Assembly (NCBI GenBank): GCA_035529695.1
Contig: DATKWD010000060.1
Location: 1 to 46,215, forward strand
Origin: DATKWD01 sp035529695
GTDB lineage: Bacteria; Actinomycetota; Acidimicrobiia; Acidimicrobiales; Salinilacustritrichaceae
DNA length: 46,215 nt
Reading direction: 5' to 3'
In this document: piece by piece, positions 7,524 to 16,077 of the stretch
Layout of the letters: every line of letters starts with the position of its first letter
Numbering within the stretch: position 1 is the stretch's first letter
Position numbers and translations under genes: made by a program
Notes under the pieces: model-generated
The model's database searches: none
What the model saw: the letters and a program-made list of their open reading frames with translations, nothing else
Told to the model about the DNA's origin: nothing

Positions 7524-8201
7524 TCAGCCGGGCGGCTGAAGCCGGAGATCTTCATCAGTCACCTGCGGATCGATCGAGGTGACCTCGGTGCGCTCGATCA
7601 CGCCGTTGTCGAACACGATCTCGACTCGCATCAGCGCACCGGTCGCATCGTCGAAGCAGAAGGTTGCTCGACGTCCGTACGGGGCGATCGGCAGCGGGCG
7701 AACCTGATCGAGGGCGAAGCAACCGTCTTCGCGCTCGGTCACCTCGTACAGCGGTTCGGGCCCGACGAAGTACGAAGCGAGCGCGTCGAGTTCGGCGCGA
7801 ACACGCTCCTCGTACGGCACGCCGGTCGTGGGACCGAAGCACCTGGTGTCCTCGGCGTCGACCCCTCCGACACAGCGAGTCACGCCCTCGTCGGTGCGCA
7901 GTTCGGCATCGGACAGACTGACGATCAGCTCGTCCGGCGGCCGCTGCACGCGGAGCCCCTCGGCGCGCAGCGACGATCCTCCCGTGCGCTCACGCGTGAA
8001 CACGGTCTGGGCCGCGTACGTCGCTCCGCGATAACGCTCCCAGTGCTGAAGGAACGACGTCGACGCCTCCTCGCCGATCACCGCTCGTCGGCCGTCGGTG
8101 CGAGCCTCGAGTCCGGCGAGCAACGCGAAGCAGGCGAAGAAGGCCACGAGGACCACACCCGCGAACTCGGCCAGCCGAGGCCTAGTGTTGCGGTCGTTCA
8201 T
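7524..8201 (-). CDS. Membrane-anchored exported protein of unknown function
   Basis: A 225-aa protein with one N-terminal hydrophobic segment (FAGVVLVAFFACFALLAGL, residues ~14-32) and a predicted extracytoplasmic domain. The domain has paired cysteines (TRCVGGVDAEDTRCFG and later CFALDQ ... TFCFDD) that could form disulfides. The C-terminal half (CFDDATGALMRVEIVFDNGVIERTEVTSI) looks like the outer-membrane-lipoprotein/LppX-like beta fold that scores a dye or lipid-binding domain, but this is only a resemblance. The ATG at 8201 is divergent from the VOC gene, with 21 nt between the two starts. Confidence 0.7.
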   Translation of the reverse strand: MNDRNTRPRLAEFAGVVLVAFFACFALLAGLEARTDGRRAVIGEEASTSFLQHWERYRGATYAAQTVFTRERTGGSSLRAEGLRVQRPPDELIVSLSDAELRTDEGVTRCVGGVDAEDTRCFGPTTGVPYEERVRAELDALASYFVGPEPLYEVTEREDGCFALDQVRPLPIAPYGRRATFCFDDATGALMRVEIVFDNGVIERTEVTSIDPQVTDEDLRLQPPG

Positions 8202-8222
8202 GAACCGAAAGGGGGATGCCGC

Positions 8223-8756
8223 ATGGCGTTCCACCACGTGGCCCTTGCCACGAACGATCTGCGAGCCACCCACCATTTCTACTCCGAGGTCATGGGGTTC
8301 GAACTGGTCAAGGCCGTCGTCGCCCCGACCGACAACCCCGAAGGCTGGGCGCGCCACGTCTTCTACGACACCGGCGGCGATGGGCTGATCGCGTTCTGGG
8401 AGCTGCACGACGACCGCATGACCGACTTCGATCCGGCGATCTCGACCGGGCTCGGTCTGGAACCGTGGGTCAACCACGTGGCCTTCGCTGCGGCTGACCT
8501 CGACGACCTCGCAGGCCGACGCGACCAGTGGCTCGATGCCGGCATCGACGTGATGGAGATCGACCACGGATTCTGCGTGTCGGTCTACACGATGGATCCG
8601 TGCGGGATTCTCGTCGAGTGGTGCACCGACACCCAGCCGTACACCGAGGCCGACCGAGCCGAAGCGTTGGCGCAGCTCTTCGCAGACGAGCCTGCGCTGC
8701 AGACCCCACCCGTACCGGTCTTCCACCGCGGACGCGAGCGGGTCAAGTCTCCTTGA
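8223..8756 (+). CDS. VOC (glyoxalase/bleomycin resistance/dioxygenase) family protein
   Basis: A 177-aa vicinal-oxygen-chelate protein with two beta-alpha-beta-beta-beta modules. Candidate metal ligands are His in MAFHHVALAT at the N-terminus, His in WVNHVAFAA at the start of the second module, and Glu in CGILVEWCTD. A Shine-Dalgarno-like AAAGGGGG lies 6-13 nt before the ATG at 8223. The family includes extradiol dioxygenases, glyoxalase I and antibiotic-binding proteins; the long second module with the DPCGILVEW motif is closer to the dioxygenase-like members. No pathway genes lie nearby to fix a substrate. Confidence 0.85.
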   Translation: MAFHHVALATNDLRATHHFYSEVMGFELVKAVVAPTDNPEGWARHVFYDTGGDGLIAFWELHDDRMTDFDPAISTGLGLEPWVNHVAFAAADLDDLAGRRDQWLDAGIDVMEIDHGFCVSVYTMDPCGILVEWCTDTQPYTEADRAEALAQLFADEPALQTPPVPVFHRGRERVKSP

Positions 8757-8757
8757 C
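8742..8757. terminator. Small hairpin between convergent genes
   Basis: GTCAAG/CTTGAC stem with a TCTC loop at the 3' end of the VOC gene, facing the convergent GGDEF-EAL gene. No T run on either side, so it would be a weak terminator at most. Confidence 0.3.
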
Positions 8758-8775
8758 GGGCGACACGCTGCGACC

Positions 8776-11700
8776 TCAGGCGATGGCGGTGACGGGGTGC
8801 AGTACGCGTCGGTCGAGCTGGCGAGTCGCCTCGGCGGCGCTCACCGGTCTGCCATACAGATAGCCCTGCCCCAGACCACACCCGAGCTGCCTCAGCCCGT
8901 CTCGCTCCATCGGACGCTCGACACCCTCGGCCATCGCCACGACACCCAGTCGATCTGCCAGGTCGAGGATCGTTCGAACCATGGTCTTCTGCGGATCCTC
9001 GTCGACCAACGCACTCACGAACGAGCGGTCGATCTTCAACACATCGAACGGCACGCGCTGGAGATAGCTCAGCGACGCGAACCCGGTCCCGAAGTTGTCG
9101 ACGGCGATCCGCAAGCCCAGATCACGAAGCTCAGCGAGTCGACACAGGACGTCGGTGCCGTCACCGGTACCGACGAGCGCCGATTCGGTCACCTCGAACA
9201 CCAACAAGGTCGGATCGAGATCGGCCTCGTCGAGCACCGACCGGGTCACCTCGACGAATGAAGCCGCATGCAGCTGCCGTGCCGAGATGTTGACGTGGAG
9301 GGACACTCGCCGACCAAACCGTTCGCCCCACTCGACCAGCTGTGCGACCGCAGCCCGCAGGATGCTCTCTCCGAGCTCGTCGATGCAGCCGATCTGCTCG
9401 GCGAGCGGCACGAACTCCGCAGGCGAGACGGGTCCCCGGGTCGGATGGTCCCAGCGGGCGAGCGCTTCGAATGCGGCGACCTCGTCGGTCGCGAGGTCGA
9501 CCATCGGCTGGTAGTCGAGCCGAATGTCACCGCGCTCGATCGCTCGCTCGAGCTCGTTGTGGTTGGTCATCTGGGCGACCATGGCCTCGTGCATCTCGGC
9601 GGCGTATCGCTCGACGCATCCCTTGCCCCCTGCCTTGGCCGCGTACATCGCGAGATCAGCGCAGCGGAGAATCTCGCCCGACTCCCCGAGGCCGTCTTCA
9701 CGAGTCGCCAGTCCGATGCTCGCACGGACCCGCACGACATCCTCACCGATGGTCACCGGCAGATGCAGCATGTCGAGGAGCCGTTCGCATGCCTCGAACA
9801 GGTCCTCAGGCGACTCGGCGTGCTCGAACAGCACGGCGAACTCGTCGCCGCCGAAGCGGGCAGCAGTATCCCCGATGCGGACACATTCGCCGATGCGCTC
9901 CGAGACGGTCTTCAGGAGTTGGTCGCCGGCAGCATGGCCGAGGGTGTCGTTCACGTCCTTGAAGTCGTCGAGGTCGATGAAGGCCACCGCTGGCGACGGA
10001 CCCTGCGCTCGGCGGTTGACCGTGAGTGCGTGATCGAGGCGCTCGACGAAGAGTGTCCGGTTGGCGAGGCCGGTGAGCGCATCGTGAAACGCCTGGTGCC
10101 GGAGCTGACTCTCGAGTTCGCGGTGCCTCGTGACGTCGCGCATCGTGAGCACGAGTCCATCGACGTCGGGGTTCTTGAGGAGATTCGAACCCACCATCTC
10201 GACCTCGACCGTGCCGCCGTCGGCCCGATGCAGGGTCAGATCGACCACGTCGCCACGCTCGGCGACCCCGGTGACCTGGCGACGGAAGAACCGCTGGAAC
10301 TGCTCGTGCTGTTCGGGATCGACCAACTCGGCCATCGACTTGTCGTCGAGATCCACCGGCAGAAAGCCCAAGAGGCGAACGACCGACGGCGTCTGGTACT
10401 TGATCCGGCCGGCGCCATCGACGATCACGACAGCGTCGTTGGTGTGGCGCACCAACTCCTCGAACCGGGCCTCGCTGCGTTTCTGGAGCAACTCGTCTTC
10501 ACGGGCAATGCCCTCGATCGCCATCTTTGCCTGCGTCGCGAGCGTGGGCAGCAGTTCGAGCGCTTCGGAGCTGAGGTCGTGCTCGCAGGAGACCGCAAAT
10601 CCTTGCCATGGCGACTCCATCACGGTGAGGACTGCGGCGCTTCCCTCTCGTGCATCGATCAGCTCGATCCCCTCGCTCCCGCTCCGGGCGTCGAGCAACG
10701 AATAGAGGCCCGACCGAAGCGGGTCGTCGTGGGCGAGCAGGCTGGTGAAGTGCGACACGACGTAGCCCCGCTGACGGTCAGCGCTGACCCAACCGGAGAA
10801 GCGGAGATCGGGACCGATCACCGTCGTGATCGCGTCCATCACCGCCTCGCTCACGCCCCTGGTGTGACGCGCTCCCGCGATCCGCGACGTTGTCTGTCGA
10901 ACCAGAGCATCGCGCGCGGCCGCATCCCGAACCTCGCGAATGACCACGTGGAGGCGTGCGGTCACCAGCAGCAGCACGATGCTCATCCCTGCTGCGAGCA
11001 CGACACCGTTGAACTCGATACCCAGGAGGTACTGGAACAGCGCCACGAACGGCGGTGCCAGTCCGCAAAGCCCCAGCAGAGGCACCCGTTCGTTCGGGAG
11101 GTCGTTTCGCCGACCGCCCGATCGATCCCACGGGACGTGGAGCGGAACGGCGAGCACGAATGCTGCCGCGGCGAGGGGGACGCCGACGATCGCCATGTCC
11201 GACACCACGTTCGAATCCGCGGTGTCGGCCCAGGATCGGATGAGGCCAACGGCCGTGTATCCCAGGACCCCGAACACGAACAGGCGATCTCGATGTGTCA
11301 CGAGGAGGTGCCGAACGACGATCGCGAGCGCCGCCACGGCCATCGCGGCATGGGCGACCAGGAACGTGGACCGGCCCGTCGCGTCGGCCCGCTCCACCAC
11401 CGGCACGGCCGTGAGCGCGAGCATCGTCGCGGCCGAGACCGCAACCAGCGTGCCATCGAGGCGGCTGACGCGCAGCCGGGTGCTGTCGTGCCGATCAGCG
11501 CTGCGCGACAACGAAACCAGCAGGGCGAGCGATCCCGCCAGCCACAGCAACTCGAGGGTGCTCTCGGTCGACGACAAGGTTGCCGAGTCGGCGATCGATG
11601 GACCGAACGGCGCGAACAGCGCGATGCTCACCCCCGCGATCACCGTCGCCCACCACCACGGGACCACGGCACGGCGCAGCACCGAGAACCCGATGAGCGC

Positions 11701-11862
11701 CAGGGCGGTCATGGTCAGCACCGACGCAGCCGGCGGGGTGAGCTCACCCGTGGAGAGTGTGGCGGAGCCGACCGTGATGATGCTCGCAGAGGCGCCGAGC
11801 ACCGCAGCCACGAGCATGACTCGCGGCGCGTCCTGACTCTTGGCACCCTCCACGACCACCAT
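8776..11862 (-). CDS. Membrane-bound PAS-GGDEF-EAL cyclic-di-GMP signalling protein
   Basis: A 1028-aa protein. Roughly nine or ten hydrophobic segments fill residues ~15-305, then a GAF-like region (~320-450), a PAS domain (~460-575), a GGDEF domain (~590-755) and an EAL domain (~765-1020). The cyclase signature GGDEF is intact at 671-675 and the inhibitory RxxD site is present at 662-665. The EAL motif is at 799-801 and the KIDRSF and AEGVE motifs are present, but the conserved DDFGTG is DNFGTG, replacing one metal-coordinating aspartate. The protein should make c-di-GMP; phosphodiesterase activity may be weakened. The ATG at 11862 sits within an inverted repeat. Confidence 0.9.
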   Translation of the reverse strand: MVVVEGAKSQDAPRVMLVAAVLGASASIITVGSATLSTGELTPPAASVLTMTALALIGFSVLRRAVVPWWWATVIAGVSIALFAPFGPSIADSATLSSTESTLELLWLAGSLALLVSLSRSADRHDSTRLRVSRLDGTLVAVSAATMLALTAVPVVERADATGRSTFLVAHAAMAVAALAIVVRHLLVTHRDRLFVFGVLGYTAVGLIRSWADTADSNVVSDMAIVGVPLAAAAFVLAVPLHVPWDRSGGRRNDLPNERVPLLGLCGLAPPFVALFQYLLGIEFNGVVLAAGMSIVLLLVTARLHVVIREVRDAAARDALVRQTTSRIAGARHTRGVSEAVMDAITTVIGPDLRFSGWVSADRQRGYVVSHFTSLLAHDDPLRSGLYSLLDARSGSEGIELIDAREGSAAVLTVMESPWQGFAVSCEHDLSSEALELLPTLATQAKMAIEGIAREDELLQKRSEARFEELVRHTNDAVVIVDGAGRIKYQTPSVVRLLGFLPVDLDDKSMAELVDPEQHEQFQRFFRRQVTGVAERGDVVDLTLHRADGGTVEVEMVGSNLLKNPDVDGLVLTMRDVTRHRELESQLRHQAFHDALTGLANRTLFVERLDHALTVNRRAQGPSPAVAFIDLDDFKDVNDTLGHAAGDQLLKTVSERIGECVRIGDTAARFGGDEFAVLFEHAESPEDLFEACERLLDMLHLPVTIGEDVVRVRASIGLATREDGLGESGEILRCADLAMYAAKAGGKGCVERYAAEMHEAMVAQMTNHNELERAIERGDIRLDYQPMVDLATDEVAAFEALARWDHPTRGPVSPAEFVPLAEQIGCIDELGESILRAAVAQLVEWGERFGRRVSLHVNISARQLHAASFVEVTRSVLDEADLDPTLLVFEVTESALVGTGDGTDVLCRLAELRDLGLRIAVDNFGTGFASLSYLQRVPFDVLKIDRSFVSALVDEDPQKTMVRTILDLADRLGVVAMAEGVERPMERDGLRQLGCGLGQGYLYGRPVSAAEATRQLDRRVLHPVTAIA

Positions 11863-11870
11863 ATGTGGTC
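11854..11870. promoter_or_regulatory. Inverted repeat over the start of the GGDEF-EAL gene
   Basis: GACCAC-CATAT-GTGGTC is a perfect 6-bp inverted repeat with a 5-bp spacer, overlapping the start codon at 11862. It could be an operator; no regulator gene is adjacent, so this is speculative. Confidence 0.3.
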
Positions 11871-11913
11871 AATTCAACACGTAAAGTGACCTCCGCGCCA
11901 CTTTTGGGCCGAA

Positions 11914-13203
11914 TCAGTTGCCGTTGCTGCTCCAGTGCCACGGCTCGGACGGCAGGTTGTAGAAGCCGTACGAGGCCGCGTTGGCTGCCAACCACTGGAA
12001 TCCGGCGCTGCCGCGAGAACGAATCAGGCTGCCGTTGTAGGTGAAGTCGACCGCCAGGCCTCGCTCGTGCATCGAGGACCCGGGACGGGCCGTGGGCGGG
12101 CGGCACTGTGAGGGAGGCATCTGATAGATCGCGTAGTTGCTGGTTCCGCAGTTGTTCATTCGGGTGTTGATCTGGCCCTGCGAACTCCGGTAGCCACCGC
12201 CGCCGAAGTTGTGTCCCGCCGCACGAGCGGCGTTGAGCATCCGTTCGAGGTTGCCGGCGATCGACGAGCTGACCGTGATGCCGCCCACCGTGCGAAGGCT
12301 GCCGCTGCTCGGGATGTTGACCACCGGCGCCGACGGGGCGCCGGGCGACGAGGGCGCAGGCGACGGCGACGGCGCGGACACGGACTGCTGGCGGGCCTGG
12401 TTCTGGGCGGCGAGCTTCGTGGCGAGCTCTTGTTGCTCCTTCTGGAGCTGCGCCGCGAGATCCTTGTCGAGCTCGGCCAGCGAGGCCGCCTCGCCCAACT
12501 TCTGGTCGAGCCGCGCCTGCACGTCGGCCACGACTCGTGCCTGGTCTTCGCGGGCCGAGCTGACCTCGGCAAAGCGTGAATCGACTGCGGCCAGCGCGGC
12601 GTCGGCTTCCTTGGCGACGTCTTCGGCGATCGCACGTGCGCTCTCGAGATCGTTCTGCGCCTTGGTCAGCAGATCGAGCGCATCGAAGTCGCGCTCGGAG
12701 CGCACGTCGATGAACATCCGCTTGAGCACGGCTTCGGAAAGGTCGTCGGACTGGAGCGTCTCGATGAACCCGCCGTCGGGGGGTGCAACGAATGCGTTCA
12801 CCGCGAGTTCGTTCACCGCGTCCTGCATGTCGGACACCGCCTGCTCGGCCTGCTTCTCGGCGAGCTGCGCAGCCTCGAGCGCCTTTGCGGCATCCTCGGA
12901 TGCCGACTGGGCGGCCACCAACTTGGCTTCGGTGGCGCTCACCTGGTTGTCGAGCGCGTCGAGCGCGTCCTTCACGTCGGATGTGGTGGCGTTCAACGTG
13001 TCGAGGTCTTTGGCGACCTCGGCTTGTTGGTCGCGGACCTTCTCCTGCTCGGCTCGGGTATCACCGGCGGCGCCCACCGGCACGGCCGAGCTGACGAGCA
13101 ACGCCACTCCGCCAACCAGTGCGACGATCAGGCGGACGCCCCGGCGCGGAGCCCCATCAGCTCGATGAGCGAGAGGGGGGCGGGGGGTCGAGGTGGGTGT
13201 CAT
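11914..13203 (-). CDS. Secreted coiled-coil protein with VanY/M15 D-Ala-D-Ala carboxypeptidase domain
   Basis: A 429-aa exported cell-wall protein. Signal peptide: basic stretch then hydrophobic core (LIVALVGGVALLVSSAVPVGA) to about residue 46. Residues ~48-280 are an Ala/Glu/Gln/Asp-rich coiled coil like those of CwlO and RipA-type hydrolases. A Ser/Pro linker (~280-305) leads to an M15/VanY domain containing the zinc motif SMHERGLAVDF (SxHxxGxAxD) and the EPWHW motif. It probably trims peptidoglycan peptides, with the coiled coil as a regulatory or complex-binding part, as FtsEX partners do (inference). Start chosen at the ATG at 13203, which gives a proper signal peptide, although no clear ribosome-binding site precedes it. 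Confidence 0.85.
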   Translation of the reverse strand: MTPTSTPRPPLAHRADGAPRRGVRLIVALVGGVALLVSSAVPVGAAGDTRAEQEKVRDQQAEVAKDLDTLNATTSDVKDALDALDNQVSATEAKLVAAQSASEDAAKALEAAQLAEKQAEQAVSDMQDAVNELAVNAFVAPPDGGFIETLQSDDLSEAVLKRMFIDVRSERDFDALDLLTKAQNDLESARAIAEDVAKEADAALAAVDSRFAEVSSAREDQARVVADVQARLDQKLGEAASLAELDKDLAAQLQKEQQELATKLAAQNQARQQSVSAPSPSPAPSSPGAPSAPVVNIPSSGSLRTVGGITVSSSIAGNLERMLNAARAAGHNFGGGGYRSSQGQINTRMNNCGTSNYAIYQMPPSQCRPPTARPGSSMHERGLAVDFTYNGSLIRSRGSAGFQWLAANAASYGFYNLPSEPWHWSSNGN

Positions 13204-13374
13204 CAGGAGGGGGACAGAACCGGCGGCAGCTGGTCGCTGACACGGAATCGTAACAATTGAAATGTCGCGCCACAAGTGTTCCTCATCAGCACGGTCGGAT
13301 CCGGGCACCCTCGCCGATCAGATCGGCGTGCCGAACGCGATCCGATCGTCCTCGCGGGTCCGCCGATCCCGTCG

Positions 13375-13380
13375 TAGGGT
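13375..13380 (+). promoter_or_regulatory. Leaderless -10-like box of the LapA-like gene
   Basis: TAGGGT, 8 nt before the ATG at 13389. Confidence 0.35.
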
Positions 13381-13388
13381 TCGGTCCC

Positions 13389-13646
13389 ATGGCAGATCCC
13401 GACGGGAAGCCGACGAAGGACGACAAGATCGAGGCCAAGGCTCGGCGACGTCAAACCGTCCGCCTGGGTGTGTTCGCCGTCGTCGGCGTGTTGTTCGCAG
13501 TGATCGCGCTCGACAACCGCCAGTCGGTCTCCATCGGCTGGGTCGTCGACGAGGTGAAGGTGCCCCTGGTCCTCGCGCTGGTGGTCTCGCTCATCATCGG
13601 CATCGGGATCGGGTTCCTGCTCGCCCGCCGTCACCACGACACCTGA
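13389..13646 (+). CDS. LapA/DUF1049-type small membrane protein
   Basis: An 85-aa protein with a basic N-terminus (KPTKDDKIEAKARRRQT) and two transmembrane helices (LGVFAVVGVLFAVIALDN and VPLVLALVVSLIIGIGIGFLLARR). The N-Q-x-V-x-I-x-W pattern after the first helix (NRQSVSIGWVV) is characteristic of the LapA/DUF1049 family, whose E. coli member works with LapB in envelope assembly. The role in an actinobacterium without LPS is unknown. Convergent with dnaB, 21 nt between the stops. Confidence 0.75.
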   Translation: MADPDGKPTKDDKIEAKARRRQTVRLGVFAVVGVLFAVIALDNRQSVSIGWVVDEVKVPLVLALVVSLIIGIGIGFLLARRHHDT

Positions 13647-13667
13647 GGTTCGGGCCGAGTCGGTCGG

Positions 13668-15026
13668 TCAGACGTTGGCCATGTTGTCGAAGCGCGTGAG
13701 GTGCTCGCGGAAGGCGAGGTTGACCTTGCCGGTCGGGCCCGAGCGGTGCTTTGCGATGATGACCTCGGCCATGCCGCGGTCGGGCGACTCGGGGTGGTAC
13801 ATCTCGTCGCGGTAGAGGAACATCACGACGTCGGCATCCTGTTCGAGGGCGCCGGACTCGCGGAGATCGGCCAGGGTGGGACGCTTGTCGGCCCGCATCT
13901 CGAGGCCGCGGGACAGCTGCGACAGCGCCACGACCGGGCACGAGAGCTCGCGGGCGAGGACCTTCAGACCACGACTCATCTCGGACACCTCGACCTGGCG
14001 TGATTCGGCGGAGTTCCGCCCGGTCATGAGCTGGAGGTAGTCGACCACGATCATGCCGAGGCTGCCCACCTGGCTCTTGAGCCGGCGGGCCTTGGCGCGG
14101 AGTTCCATGACCGTGAGGCTCGGGTTGTCGTCGAGCCAGATGGGCGCTTCGGCGAGCCGACCGACAGCGTTGGAGATACGGTCCCAGTCGGCATCGTTGA
14201 GGTTGCCGGTGCGGATGCGGGTCGAGTCGATCTGGGCCTCGGCGCACAACATGCGTTGGCTGAGCTCGAGATTGCCCATCTCGAGACTGAAGAACAGCAC
14301 CGGCATGTTGGCCTCGAGCGCAGCGTGGGCAGCCATCCCGAGCGCGAACGCCGACTTGCCCATGGCCGGGCGTGCACCGAGCACGTACAGCGCGTTGGGT
14401 TGGAGCCCAGCGAGGATGCGATCGAGGTCGCGATAGCCCGTGGGTACGCCCGTGATGGCGTCGCCCCGTTCGACGAGCGCTTCGAGACGGTCGAGGTTGT
14501 CCGACAGCAGATCGTGGATTCGGACCATCGAGTCGGTCACCCGCCGCTCGGAGATCTCGAACACCAGGCTCTCGGCCTCGTCGACCGCCTTCGACACGTC
14601 CTCGGGGAGGGCGTAGGCCATCTCGGAGATCTCGCCCGACACGCCGATCAGCCGCCGCAACAGAGCGTGCTCCTCGATGATCCGCGCATAGCGACCAGCG
14701 TTGGTGGTGGCCGGCGTGGTCGACTGGATGTCGACCAGCGCCGACAGCCCGCCAACGATGTCGAGCAGATCGTGACGACGCAGTTCGTCAGCCACCGTGA
14801 TGGGGTCTGCGGGTTGCCCGGCGATGTCGAGGCTGCAGATGGCGTCGTAGACGTGCCCGTGGGCCGGCTTGTAGAAGTCGTCGGGCCCTAGGATCGTGGC
14901 GGCGATCGAGATCGCTTCCTTCGACAACATCATGGCCCCGAGAAGCGACTCCTCTGCCTGGAGGTCGTGCGGCGGCACCCGCCCGGCACGAGCCGGGGTG
15001 GGGCGATCAGACATGGAAATGGCCAT
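13668..15026 (-). CDS. dnaB: Replicative DNA helicase DnaB
   Basis: Hexameric helicase that unwinds DNA at the replication fork. The N-terminal DnaG-binding domain (PPHDLQAEESLLGAMML at ~15-35) precedes a RecA-like domain with Walker A GARPAMGKSAFALG and Walker B MIVVDYLQLM, and the conserved SQLSRGLE and LRESGALEQDADVVMFLYR motifs. There is no intein, which many actinobacterial DnaB proteins carry. About 452 aa, a normal length. The ATG at 15026 is preferred because AAGGTG lies 6 nt upstream; an in-frame ATG at 15044 is the alternative. It lies 155 bp downstream of rplI in the direction of transcription, with DnaA-box-like sites between. Confidence 0.93.
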   Translation of the reverse strand: MAISMSDRPTPARAGRVPPHDLQAEESLLGAMMLSKEAISIAATILGPDDFYKPAHGHVYDAICSLDIAGQPADPITVADELRRHDLLDIVGGLSALVDIQSTTPATTNAGRYARIIEEHALLRRLIGVSGEISEMAYALPEDVSKAVDEAESLVFEISERRVTDSMVRIHDLLSDNLDRLEALVERGDAITGVPTGYRDLDRILAGLQPNALYVLGARPAMGKSAFALGMAAHAALEANMPVLFFSLEMGNLELSQRMLCAEAQIDSTRIRTGNLNDADWDRISNAVGRLAEAPIWLDDNPSLTVMELRAKARRLKSQVGSLGMIVVDYLQLMTGRNSAESRQVEVSEMSRGLKVLARELSCPVVALSQLSRGLEMRADKRPTLADLRESGALEQDADVVMFLYRDEMYHPESPDRGMAEVIIAKHRSGPTGKVNLAFREHLTRFDNMANV

Positions 15027-15049
15027 CGGAGCACCTTGACGCATGTGGC

Positions 15050-15137
15050 CTGTGGGGAACGAGAGGATGAACCTGGGGAATGCGCTGGGGAAAGTCTGCT
15101 CGCGTCGGGGGACAACCCTGTGGATGGCTGTGGAAAA
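15050..15137 (-). promoter_or_regulatory. Cluster of DnaA-box-like sites upstream of dnaB
   Basis: Three minus-strand near-matches to TTATCCACA: reverse complements of TGTGGGGAA (15051-15059), TGTGGATGG (15119-15127) and TGTGGAAAA (15129-15137), with 2, 2 and 1 mismatches. The clustering within 90 bp directly before dnaB suggests DnaA-linked control, but each match is imperfect. Confidence 0.4.
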
Positions 15138-15181
15138 CTCCGTGGGTGACCGACCGGTGACGATCCGTCACCAGTCGGTCC

Positions 15182-15628
15182 TCACGCAGGCTGAACCTCG
15201 ACGGTGATCGGGAACTCGACGTCGTTGTGGAGCTTCGCCGGCACCAGGTGCGTTCCGGTCTCCTTGATGGGCTCGCTCAGGCTGATCTGGCGACGATCGA
15301 GCTCGATGCCGGTCTGCGCGGTGACGGCTTCGGCGATCTCATTCGCCGTGACCGAGCCGTACAGCTGTCCGTCGTCGTGGGCTCGCGCCGACACCGTGAT
15401 GACCTGCGGGACGAGCTTCGACGCGACCTCTTCGGCTGCGCCTCGATCTGCCGCATCGCGGATGTCGCGGGCTCGACGCATCGCATCGGCCTGCGCCTTG
15501 GCACCGTCGGTCGCGACCTGGGCGAGGCCCTTGGGAACGAGGTAGTTGCGCGCATAGCCGGGCGAGACGTCGACGATGTCGCCGCGGTGGCCGACCGAAT
15601 CGACGTCGGCGTGCAAGACGACCTTCAT
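15182..15628 (-). CDS. rplI: 50S ribosomal protein L9
   Basis: Binds 23S rRNA at the base of the L1 stalk. A 148-aa protein of the usual length: N-terminal domain (MKVVLHADVDSVGHRGDIVDVSPGY then NYLVPKGLA), the long connecting helix rich in Ala/Arg/Asp, and the C-terminal RNA-binding domain (LYGSVTANEIAEAV, then GTHLVPAKLHNDVEFPITVEV). The ATG shares one base with the rpsR stop (TGATG), so translation is probably coupled. Last gene of the rpsF-ssb-rpsR-rplI operon. Confidence 0.96.
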   Translation of the reverse strand: MKVVLHADVDSVGHRGDIVDVSPGYARNYLVPKGLAQVATDGAKAQADAMRRARDIRDAADRGAAEEVASKLVPQVITVSARAHDDGQLYGSVTANEIAEAVTAQTGIELDRRQISLSEPIKETGTHLVPAKLHNDVEFPITVEVQPA

Positions 15629-16068
15629 CAGACCTCCTCGGTCGAGGCCTCGGTGATCTCCACCGTTTCCTCGAAGATCTCGACGACCGCGTCGACACCT
15701 TCGTCGTCGCTCGCGCCCGCGGGCGCGCTGGGGGGTGGGGCCGAAGGCGTGGGCGGCGGCTCGCTCGCCGCGCGGCCGCGATCGCGATCGCCGCGGTTGC
15801 TGCGCTGCTGAGTCACCCGGTTCGAATAGGGGATGAGCGCCATCTCGCGGGCGTTCTTGATCGCCCGGGCGATCTCGGCCTGCTGCTGGGTGTCGTTGCC
15901 ACTGACGCGTCGGGCCCGGATCTTGGCCCGATCGGAGATGAACCGCTTGAGGAGGTTCACGTCCTTGTAGTCGACGTAGTCGATCTTGTCGATGGTGAGG
16001 ACGCTCGTCTTCTTCTTGCCTCGACGACCGTTGTCCTTCTTCATGTTCTTGGGGCGGGGTTTTGCCAC
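15628..16068 (-). CDS. rpsR: 30S ribosomal protein S18 with long acidic C-terminal extension
   Basis: Small-subunit protein that pairs with S6. Residues ~20-88 are canonical S18 (DYKDVNLLKRFISDRAKI ... IARAIKNAREMALIPYSNR). The 146-aa length is far above the usual 75-90: after position ~90 comes a basic QRSNRGDRDRGR stretch, then ~50 residues of Pro/Ala/Ser and Asp/Glu ending in EEV. The extension keeps the genome's codon bias and runs into the rplI start with a TGATG overlap, so it is not a frame error. No zinc cysteines. GTG start at 16068 with SD TAGGAG overlapping the ssb stop. Confidence 0.93.
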   Translation of the reverse strand: MAKPRPKNMKKDNGRRGKKKTSVLTIDKIDYVDYKDVNLLKRFISDRAKIRARRVSGNDTQQQAEIARAIKNAREMALIPYSNRVTQQRSNRGDRDRGRAASEPPPTPSAPPPSAPAGASDDEGVDAVVEIFEETVEITEASTEEV

Positions 16069-16077
16069 GGGGGTCTC

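Noticed and set aside
9268..11889. Very long open frame antisense to the GGDEF-EAL gene (873 codons)
   Set aside because: High-GC shadow frame. It has no recognisable domain, while the opposite strand encodes an intact PAS-GGDEF-EAL protein.
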